Source of the DNA: CAZDBA01 sp964503615
GTDB lineage: Bacteria > Planctomycetota > Planctomycetia > Pirellulales > Pirellulaceae
Assembly (NCBI GenBank): GCA_964503615.1
Contig: CAZDBA010000145.1
Location: forward strand, 1 to 12,303
Direction of reading: 5' to 3'
DNA length: 12,303 nucleotides
In this document: positions 6,158 through 12,303 of the stretch, in pieces
Numbering within the stretch: position 1 is the stretch's first letter
Layout: every line of letters begins with the position of its first letter
Made by a program: the position numbers and the translations under genes
The notes under the pieces: model-generated
What the model was told of the DNA's origin: nothing
Databases searched by the model: none
What the model saw: the letters and a program-made list of their open reading frames with translations, nothing else

Positions 6158-8587
6158 GTGAAACCAAAGACGCCAATTCGAACAACAGTACTCCGGCTAT
6201 GGCCGATGTCGATTGTCGTCGCTGCGCTCTTGCTTCCGTTTGTGTATTACGGGGCGAGCACGGTCGTAAAAATCAATGAGAATGATATCAAGCAATGGTT
6301 ACCCAAAGGCTTTGAGGAAGCACGCAAACACACTTGGTTTACAAAACACTTCAGCGTCGACGAAATGATCGTTGCCAGTTGGGAGGGTTGCACTGCTGAC
6401 GATCCTCGACTGTATAAATTGTCGGACGAACTTCGTAATCAAAAGATGTCTGACGGAACTCCGATCTACTCTCGTGTCATTTCAGGTGCTGACATGGAAA
6501 GTAGAATCCTGGATACGGGGTGCTCGGCCGAGGAAGCCGCAAAGCGTCTTAAGGGAGTTTTTCAGGGCCCCGATGGAAAGCAAACATGCCTGCTCGCCTT
6601 TCCGGCTGAACGATGGTCCCAAGACCGCTCGACGGTGGTAGAGAATTTTTACAAGTCCGCCAACTCTACGGTCGGTCTGACAGAGGCTGAGATTCATTTA
6701 GGTGGACCGACTGCTGATGGCGCCGCCATCGACGAAGAGAGCCGTAAATCGCTCCAGCAGTTTATCGGTGTTACTGTTTGCACAGTATTTTTTCTGTGTT
6801 GGTTTCGCCTGAAGAATTTCCGACTTTCACTCGTCGTGCTTGGGTTTTCGGTTTACAGTGCTTTGTTGGCGTTGTCCATTCTGTATTGGACTGGCGGTAA
6901 GATGAATCTTACGATGATTATGCTGCCTACATTGTTGTTCATCCTTACGGTGTCGGCATGTGTTCACCTGACTAACTATTTCCACAAAGCCGCCCAGCGC
7001 GGTTCGATCGAGAATGCGGCGATCGAAGCTCTTCGCGGTGGTGGCTATCCCATCGCCCTTTCTTCTTTGACCACGGCCATCGGACTCGCCTCATTGGCAG
7101 CCAGTCAAGTTGTTCCTATTCGTTTGTTTGGAATCTATTCGGCTACTGGTTTGGTTGCGAGTCTGCCCATCGTGTTGATCGTGCTTCCAGCAACACTACA
7201 TGTTTTCGGCGCCAAATTTGGGATTGGAAAAGCGGAAACTCTATCCACACCCAGAGAGAAAAAAGCAGTCAGTCGACGCAACGCCTTGTTCGTAAACTGG
7301 ATTTGCAGAAAACACGCGTGGATCGTCATCCCCTCGGTGATCGGGTTGATTGCTTTGGCTTGTGGAGCACATCGGTTGAAGGCTTCCGTTAAGATTCTGG
7401 ATCGTTTTTCCAGCCGCACCAAGATCATTCAGGACTATCAGTGGCTCGAAGATAAACTGGGGCCGCTGGTTCCGATGGAGGTGATCGTTCGTTTTGATGA
7501 CGAGACGAATGTTAAAGAAAACGAAGATGGTAAAACCGTCTCTTGGGATGAATGGGACCGTGCCTTGCTGGTGCGCTACATCGAAGATCGTTTGAAAGAA
7601 GGTGAGTCGATCGGCGCGACCACGTCGGCTTGCATGTTCCTGCCTCCGTTTTCGAATCGCAAAACTGCTGCCGACGTTGCCAGAAAACGCGCGTCGATGC
7701 AAATGTGGGATCAAAGCCTGCCTCAATTGATCGAGGGGAAACTGCTTGCCAATTCTGACAACGAACAGCTTTGGCGGATCAGCGTACGAATGTCTGCCTT
7801 GAACGATATGGACTACGGTGAGTTCGTTGAGATCGTGAACAATAGTATCGAAGTCGAGCTTGAGAAGTTGGACTATCCAGGCGTTTCGGCGACACTCACT
7901 GGCAGTATTCCGATGATGTACAAGGCGCAACATCAGGTGCTGACTGATTTGATTCAGAGTTTCCTGATGGCATTCATTTTGATCAGCTTGGTACTGATTT
8001 TCGTACTCAGAAGTGTCTCGGCGGGATTGGTTGCGATGGTCCCCAACATCTTCCCTCCTATCATGGTTTTTGGTGCCATGGGATGGATGGGCTTTTCGAT
8101 CGAGATTGGTTCGGTGATGACAGCCAGTGTTGCTTTGGGAATTGCAGTCGACGACACGATCCACTTTTTGACCTGGTATCGTCGTGGAACCGCGCGGGGG
8201 CAAAGTCGTTTTGCATCGATTCGGAATGCTTTTGAACATTGCTCCAAAGCCATGATCGATACAACGTTGATCTGTGGGCTGGGGGTCGCTTGTTTCATGT
8301 TGAGCGATTTCATGCCTACGGTAAAGTTTGCAAGGTTGCTGCTGATTCTACTTTTGGTAGCGCTGATTGGTGATTTGCTGTTGCTTCCCGCGATTCTGGC
8401 CGGTTCACTTGGAAAGCTGTTCCGAGCCAAGCCGAATGATAAAGCAAAATCAGATGGCGACGCAAAACCCGATGGCAATGCGGAACCAGTTGGCAACAGT
8501 CAAGAAAACGATCATTCCACCCCAGTTGTCCCAGTTCCCAAGACAAAACGTGTCACAAGTGGGGAAAACTTTACTAAATCTCACTAA
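6158..8587 (+). CDS. MMPL/RND-family transporter, candidate lipid exporter
   Basis: The 809-aa product has the RND/MMPL layout: two repeats, each of one TM, a large extracytoplasmic domain and five TMs. Predicted TMs are about 17-34, 202-218, 223-243, 250-270, 296-316, 324-349, 388-404, 599-618, 621-643, 648-668, 700-716 and 725-750, with outer domains at 35-200 and 405-597. GIAVDDTIHFLTWYRRG (661-677) in TM10 is the RND proton-relay-like motif with paired Asp665/Asp666; the equivalent place in TM4 (VSACVHLTNYFHKA) has no acidic residue. Such proteins use proton-motive force to move lipids or hydrophobic molecules. The hydrophilic tail (757-809) contains a short 6-residue repeat. The start is GTG; an in-frame stop lies six codons upstream, the next ATG (6206) would trim TM1, and no Shine-Dalgarno is seen, so the start is uncertain by up to 16 residues. 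The lipid-enzyme neighbours suggest, but do not show, lipid export. Confidence 0.88.
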   Translation: MKPKTPIRTTVLRLWPMSIVVAALLLPFVYYGASTVVKINENDIKQWLPKGFEEARKHTWFTKHFSVDEMIVASWEGCTADDPRLYKLSDELRNQKMSDGTPIYSRVISGADMESRILDTGCSAEEAAKRLKGVFQGPDGKQTCLLAFPAERWSQDRSTVVENFYKSANSTVGLTEAEIHLGGPTADGAAIDEESRKSLQQFIGVTVCTVFFLCWFRLKNFRLSLVVLGFSVYSALLALSILYWTGGKMNLTMIMLPTLLFILTVSACVHLTNYFHKAAQRGSIENAAIEALRGGGYPIALSSLTTAIGLASLAASQVVPIRLFGIYSATGLVASLPIVLIVLPATLHVFGAKFGIGKAETLSTPREKKAVSRRNALFVNWICRKHAWIVIPSVIGLIALACGAHRLKASVKILDRFSSRTKIIQDYQWLEDKLGPLVPMEVIVRFDDETNVKENEDGKTVSWDEWDRALLVRYIEDRLKEGESIGATTSACMFLPPFSNRKTAADVARKRASMQMWDQSLPQLIEGKLLANSDNEQLWRISVRMSALNDMDYGEFVEIVNNSIEVELEKLDYPGVSATLTGSIPMMYKAQHQVLTDLIQSFLMAFILISLVLIFVLRSVSAGLVAMVPNIFPPIMVFGAMGWMGFSIEIGSVMTASVALGIAVDDTIHFLTWYRRGTARGQSRFASIRNAFEHCSKAMIDTTLICGLGVACFMLSDFMPTVKFARLLLILLLVALIGDLLLLPAILAGSLGKLFRAKPNDKAKSDGDAKPDGNAEPVGNSQENDHSTPVVPVPKTKRVTSGENFTKSH
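8453..8506 (+). repeat. 18-bp degenerate tandem repeat in the transporter tail
   Basis: Three consecutive 18-bp units start at 8453, 8471 and 8489 and encode DGDAKP, DGNAEP and VGNSQE. They lie in the cytoplasmic C-terminal tail after the last TM. The first two units are clearly alike; the third has diverged. Confidence 0.6.
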
Positions 8588-8658
8588 AATCAAGGCAACA
8601 TAATCCGATCCGCTTGCAAGTAATGTTGAGGCTGAGAGCGTGCGAGACAGGTCTATAG

Positions 8659-8686
8659 TTGCACGTTTCCTGAATCCGAATAAACT
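8659..8686 (+). promoter_or_regulatory. Candidate promoter for the synthase-acyltransferase pair
   Basis: TTGCAC (8659-8664) and TAAACT (8681-8686) are separated by 16 bp, about 120 bp before the synthase start. No strong terminator is visible after the transporter gene, so read-through from it is also possible. Confidence 0.3.
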
Positions 8687-8804
8687 AGCTACCCATGCCG
8701 AAAAGTAGTTTTAAGCCTTCCGATTGAACAAACGGATCGACCTGCTTTCCCACGGTGGTTAACCTCCCGAACACCTAGATCCTTTTTTCATTGGTAATTT
8801 CAGA

Positions 8805-10058
8805 ATGGCTGAACTTTTTGACAAGTGTGATGAGTTTTGGACGCGAATGGGCAAAGTTGTCGGCCCGGAAATTAGCGAACTTCAAAGCACGTTCTTCCGG
8901 CCTTACCCAGTTACCAACTGCGTGCCAATGGTGGAGATCGAAGGGAAAGAATACCTTCAGGTTGCCACCAACGACTACCTCGGTCTGGCAACCCATCCTG
9001 ATGTGATTTCAGCAGCTACTGAGGTTTGTGCAATACACGGTTCAGGCACCCCTTTGGGAGCTCGCCCACTAACAGGAAATTCACATCTCCACACTACGCT
9101 CGAAGCCAACCTGACAGAGTTCCTTGGCCACGAAGCGACACTCGTTTTTAACTTGGGCCTTAGTGCGATGAGTGGCACGGTTGCCTGTATGGTCGGTCGA
9201 AAGGAACGGGTCTTTGTAGACGCTTACGCTCATGGCTGTTTGCACGACGGTGCTAAATTGTGCAAAGGCGATGCGACATGGTTCAAGCACAACGACATGG
9301 CCGACCTGGAAGAGCAGCTTAAGGCGACCCCGATCGATACCCCAAAGATGATCTGTGTCGACGGTGTCTATGGAATGACAGGTGACCTCGCGCCGTTGCC
9401 AGAACTGGTCGAGCTCAAGAAAAAATACAACGCGATTCTGTTCGTTGACGATGCACACGGAACAGGAGTGTTAGGTGAAAACGGGCGAGGAACATGCGAA
9501 AAGTTCGGAGTCGAAGCCGATGTCGATCTGCTGGGCGGGACATTCGCAAAGTCGTTTGGAACGTTTGGCGGTTACTTAGCCGGACCAGCCCGAGTACTTA
9601 ACTACATCAAACATGTTTCGCCTGGTTTCATGTTGACCAAGGCGCTGCCTGCGGCTCAAACGGCTGGAACGATCAAGTCGCTGGAGTTGATGCAGAAGAT
9701 GCCGGAACGACGCAAGCAGTTATGGGACAACTTGACTGTGCTTCGCGATGGTTTGCGAAACGCAGATTTCTACATTGGCAATCCGCAAGGTGCTGTGACT
9801 TCGATTTTCACACGAGGAATTACCGCTTTGCATGCTGTGAAAATGTTGCAAGATGAATACGGTATTCTCGTAAACCCTGTGATGTATCCAGCGGTTCCCT
9901 ACGGGACCAGCATTGTTCGAATGACGGTTAGCGCTCTGCACACCACTGAGCAAATGCAACGTTTGGTGGATGCTTTGCACGATATTGCGAAACGAATCCC
10001 GTTGACCGAAGCCAACCATGCTGCAGCCGAAAAATTGGCAGCTGCACAAAAGGCATAA
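8805..10058 (+). CDS. Alpha-oxoamine synthase, serine palmitoyltransferase-like (PLP enzyme)
   Basis: The 417-aa product is a fold-type I PLP enzyme of the alpha-oxoamine synthase family (BioF, Kbl, HemA, Spt), which joins an amino acid to an acyl thioester with loss of CO2. Visible elements: NDYLGLATHP (56-65), a glycine-rich acyl-site region GTPLGARPLTGN (81-92), His143 at the PLP-stacking position, VDDAHGTG with Asp215 and His218, and TFAKSFGTFGGY with Lys249 as the Schiff-base lysine. TF(A/S)KS resembles serine palmitoyltransferases more than the TFGKALG of BioF or the TLGKALGG of Kbl. Length is typical. The C-terminus is Ala-rich. There is no clear Shine-Dalgarno sequence. The next gene, 51 bp downstream, encodes a ceramide-synthase-like acyltransferase, which supports a sphingoid-base role, presumably serine plus a long-chain acyl thioester. 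No biotin genes or threonine dehydrogenase are nearby. Family is certain; the substrate is inferred. Confidence 0.85.
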   Translation: MAELFDKCDEFWTRMGKVVGPEISELQSTFFRPYPVTNCVPMVEIEGKEYLQVATNDYLGLATHPDVISAATEVCAIHGSGTPLGARPLTGNSHLHTTLEANLTEFLGHEATLVFNLGLSAMSGTVACMVGRKERVFVDAYAHGCLHDGAKLCKGDATWFKHNDMADLEEQLKATPIDTPKMICVDGVYGMTGDLAPLPELVELKKKYNAILFVDDAHGTGVLGENGRGTCEKFGVEADVDLLGGTFAKSFGTFGGYLAGPARVLNYIKHVSPGFMLTKALPAAQTAGTIKSLELMQKMPERRKQLWDNLTVLRDGLRNADFYIGNPQGAVTSIFTRGITALHAVKMLQDEYGILVNPVMYPAVPYGTSIVRMTVSALHTTEQMQRLVDALHDIAKRIPLTEANHAAAEKLAAAQKA

Positions 10059-10109
10059 CGGCCCGGACACAGGTTGAGATTGATTGCGCGGTTGAGTGGA
10101 GATTAACTG

Positions 10110-11249
10110 ATGGACCACTCGATCGAAATTCGCCCCGTCAAAACGAAAGCTGACTGGAAAGCTTTCTATCGAGTGAAGTGTGATATTTATCGCAACGATC
10201 CCGCTGCGGTGATCCCGCTTCGCAAAATGGAGTTCGCCTTACTGGATGATCAAAAACATCCGTTCTACGAACACGCTCAGCGGCAAGCCTTTCTTGCTTT
10301 TCGAAATGACAAGCCTGTCGGCCGGATCGTCGCGATCAAAGACGACATGCACAACGAGTACTGCTCGGACCGCGTTGGGTTTTTCGGTTTCTTCGAAAGC
10401 CCAAACGATAGTAACATCGCAAACTCACTACTGGATGCAGCTAAAAATTGGTTGCTGGAACGTGATTTGAACATCATGCGGGGGCCGGTGAACCCGTCAA
10501 TGAAAAGCGAGTTTGGAGTCCTCGTCGAAGGACATCAACATCCGCCCTGTATCATGATGGCGCACACTCCAGATTATTATGCAGCGTTATTGGAAGATTG
10601 TGGACTCGCGGTAGTCCAAAAGTTCTTTGCATTCATTCTGGATTCGATCGAAACGGCTGCCAACGGTGAAGTCCGATTGAAAAAGATGCGAAAGCTCACT
10701 GAGAGGATCGAGAAACGAATTTCGAACCTGCGTATGGAACAAGCGACCAAGTCAAATATTGATTCGGTCATGCGAAAGATCAACATGCTAGGCAATGAAG
10801 TTCGCAGTGAGGGGTGGGGGTTTGTTCCTCTAACACCTGCGGAACTGGACTTTATGGTCTCTCAAATTAAGCGAATCGTTAAACCGAACACGGTCCATCT
10901 TGCTTATATCAACGATGAGTTGGCTGCCTATAACGTTGGTATTCCCGATATTAACTGGGCGATCAAGAAAACGTGGGGACCAGACTGGTTGCGGATGCTT
11001 CAATTACTTTTCTGGCTTCCTCGCATCAGACGTGGTCGAGCGATTGCATTGGGTGCGGCTAAGAAATACCGACACACAGGAGTCTCCAGTTTGATTTGCC
11101 GTGAGCTTACCGAGCAAATGCTGGTCTATGACGAGTGGGAGTTCTCTTGGATTCTTGAAGAGAACCTTCTTTCGATGGCAGCCATGAACCGCTGTGTCCC
11201 AACGACTCGGTACAAAACGTACCATCTCTACGAAACCGCGATAGGCTAA
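10110..11249 (+). CDS. GNAT-fold N-acyltransferase, bacterial ceramide synthase-like
   Basis: The 379-aa product belongs to a family of long GNAT-fold proteins that includes, as I recall it, the bacterial ceramide synthase bCerS of Caulobacter; database labels for it vary (N-acetyltransferase, hypothetical). Hallmarks: IYRNDPAAVIPL (27-37), HPFYEHAQRQAFLAFRNDKPVGRI (50-73), GFFGFFES (90-97), MRGPVNPSMKSEFGVLVEG (123-141), TPDYYAALLEDCGL (153-166), and a C-terminal acyl-CoA-binding-like turn KYRHTGVSS (319-327) followed by EFSWILEENLLSM (344-356) and YKTYHLYE (368-375). Residues 185-260 form a charged helical insert. GGAG precedes the ATG. As second gene after the serine palmitoyltransferase-like enzyme it would be expected to N-acylate the long-chain base. 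The function rests on family resemblance and gene pairing; other acyl acceptors are possible. Confidence 0.8.
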   Translation: MDHSIEIRPVKTKADWKAFYRVKCDIYRNDPAAVIPLRKMEFALLDDQKHPFYEHAQRQAFLAFRNDKPVGRIVAIKDDMHNEYCSDRVGFFGFFESPNDSNIANSLLDAAKNWLLERDLNIMRGPVNPSMKSEFGVLVEGHQHPPCIMMAHTPDYYAALLEDCGLAVVQKFFAFILDSIETAANGEVRLKKMRKLTERIEKRISNLRMEQATKSNIDSVMRKINMLGNEVRSEGWGFVPLTPAELDFMVSQIKRIVKPNTVHLAYINDELAAYNVGIPDINWAIKKTWGPDWLRMLQLLFWLPRIRRGRAIALGAAKKYRHTGVSSLICRELTEQMLVYDEWEFSWILEENLLSMAAMNRCVPTTRYKTYHLYETAIG

Positions 11250-11455
11250 GCGCTTACCCTTCGTCCGTTCCTGAACGACAGCGCTCAGTTCGCGCTTACG
11301 ACTGGCTTGGTTTTGCCTTACTTAGTGCTCAAACGGGTTACGAATAAACTCGTTGCGAAAACCTTTCCGATTCTGCGGGTCCCTGTTTGAAATTTGGTCA
11401 AGTAAACAAAGTAAATTTGATGCATTAAGTCAACCTTGAGGTATGTTTTCCCGTC

Positions 11456-11482
11456 AGCGCTCTCACCTGCGTTGCGCTTTTT
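11456..11482 (+). terminator. Weak terminator- or attenuator-like hairpin before cpaF
   Basis: AGCGC (11456-11460) and GCGCT (11474-11478) form a 5-bp GC-rich stem with a 13-nt loop, followed by five T. It lies about 205 bp after the acyltransferase stop and 32 bp before the cpaF start. It could end read-through from the upstream pair or sit in the cpaF leader. The short stem makes it doubtful. Confidence 0.3.
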
Positions 11483-11513
11483 GGACATTTACATGGAAGA
11501 CAAAAGGTAAAAA

Positions 11514-12303
11514 ATGTCAGCCCCCGCAAAAAATCAGGTTAGTGAATTCGATCTTTTAAAGCAGCGTATTCACTCAAAACTAATTGGAAAACTCGACTTG
11601 GCACGCGTCGGCGATCTTGAGGGCGATGTTCTTCGTCGCGAAATTCGAGTTGTTGTCGAACACTTGTGCGACCAAGACAACAATCTTCTGAACCGATCAG
11701 AGCGAGATCGCCTGGTTGAAGAAGTTCTGGACGAGACGTTTGGATTAGGTCCGCTTGAATTGCTGCTGAAAGATTCAGCGATCAGCGATATTTTGATCAA
11801 CGGTCCCAAGAACATCTACGTCGAAAAATCAGGCAAGATGCAAAAGACCGATGTGGAATTCCGTGACAACGCTCACCTTTTGCAGATCATTGACCGGATC
11901 GTATCAAAGGTCGGTCGACGTGTTGATGAGACCTGCCCAATGGTGGATGCTCGCTTGGAGGACGGTTCTCGTGTGAACGCGATTATTCCTCCGCTGGCTC
12001 TGGACGGGGCCGCGATGTCAATTCGTCGTTTTGGTTCCAACCCGCTCAAGCTTGAAGACCTGTTGAACTTCAAAGCATTTACACCCGAGATGGTGATGTT
12101 GCTGGAAGGTGCAATGAAGGCACGCTTGAACATTATTATCTCCGGCGGTACAGGTTCTGGTAAGACAACCTTACTTAATACTCTGTCCAGCTTTATCTCC
12201 AATGGCGACCGTATCGTAACGATCGAAGACGCGGCCGAAATTCAGCTGCAACAGGATCACGTTGTTCGTCTGGAAACTCGCCCGCCAAACATCGAAGGTA
12301 AAG
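11514..12303 (+). CDS. cpaF: CpaF/TadA-type secretion ATPase, N-terminal part (runs off the right edge)
   Basis: 263 codons are present and the frame is open at the window's end. CpaF/TadA is a hexameric cytoplasmic ATPase of the VirB11/GspE superfamily that powers Tad (Flp) pilus assembly. Visible: an N-terminal helical region (HSKLIGKLDLARVGDLEGD), the CpaF signature around FGLGPLELLLKDSAISDILING (about residues 79-100), DETCPMVDARLEDGSRVNAIIPPLA (142-166), the SIRRFG motif, Walker A GGTGSGKTT (211-219, Lys217), and the acidic box TIEDAAEIQL (236-245). Walker B and the His box should lie beyond the edge. AAAAGG precedes the ATG. It is 264 bp from the preceding gene and probably opens a separate transcription unit, with other tad genes expected downstream. 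Confidence 0.93.
   Translation, partial: MSAPAKNQVSEFDLLKQRIHSKLIGKLDLARVGDLEGDVLRREIRVVVEHLCDQDNNLLNRSERDRLVEEVLDETFGLGPLELLLKDSAISDILINGPKNIYVEKSGKMQKTDVEFRDNAHLLQIIDRIVSKVGRRVDETCPMVDARLEDGSRVNAIIPPLALDGAAMSIRRFGSNPLKLEDLLNFKAFTPEMVMLLEGAMKARLNIIISGGTGSGKTTLLNTLSSFISNGDRIVTIEDAAEIQLQQDHVVRLETRPPNIEGK

Noticed and set aside
5971..6279. 102-codon plus-strand frame overlapping the transporter start
   Set aside because: TTG start, no ribosome site, no motif; it overlaps TM1 of the transporter in another frame.
7241..8239. 332-codon open frame on the minus strand, antisense to the transporter
   Set aside because: It lies fully inside the transporter gene. Its translation is rich in His, Arg, Asn and Gln without domains, as expected from the reverse reading of hydrophobic codons.
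11332..11354. AACGGGTT/AACTCGTT hairpin after the acyltransferase gene as a terminator
   Set aside because: Stem of 8 with one wobble pair but no following T run, so it does not meet the pattern of an intrinsic terminator.
11388..11418. TTGAAA and TAAATT as a cpaF promoter
   Set aside because: The spacer is 19 bp, too long for a convincing sigma70 pair, and the AT-rich setting makes chance matches likely.

Overview
The window looks like a chromosomal piece of a planctomycete, probably of the Pirellulales type. The grounds are a DUF1571 protein (a family largely confined to Planctomycetes), a BON-domain secreted protein with a long Pro/Gly/Tyr-rich tail, moderate GC, wide intergenic gaps, and several genes with no clear Shine-Dalgarno sequence. 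A run of exactly 100 N (4523-4622) shows that this is a scaffold with an assembly gap.

Layout. Left part, minus strand, read right to left: a DUF1571 envelope protein (1893-2981) ending in a strong hairpin terminator, then a membrane-anchored S41/CtpA-type processing protease (283-1611) whose upstream region carries a near-perfect 24-bp palindrome. An 873-bp divergent spacer follows. On the plus strand come a BON-domain secreted protein broken by the N gap (3882-4924), a 191-aa His-rich lipoprotein of unknown function (5266-5841), a 12-TM MMPL/RND-family exporter (6158-8587), a PLP-dependent alpha-oxoamine synthase resembling serine palmitoyltransferase (8805-10058), a long GNAT-fold acyltransferase of the bacterial ceramide synthase type (10110-11249), and the first 263 codons of a CpaF/TadA secretion ATPase (11514 to the right edge).

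How the genes may work together. The most interesting unit is 8805-11249: an enzyme that would condense an amino acid with an acyl thioester, followed 51 bp later by an N-acyltransferase. Together they could carry out the first and second committed steps of bacterial sphingolipid (dihydroceramide-type) synthesis. The MMPL transporter just upstream is a plausible but unproven lipid exporter. The left-hand genes are general envelope functions: protease, lipoprotein-like DUF1571 protein, BON protein and lipoprotein. The cpaF start marks the entry to a probable Tad/Flp pilus cluster beyond the window. No tRNA, rRNA, CRISPR array, insertion sequence or phage gene is seen.
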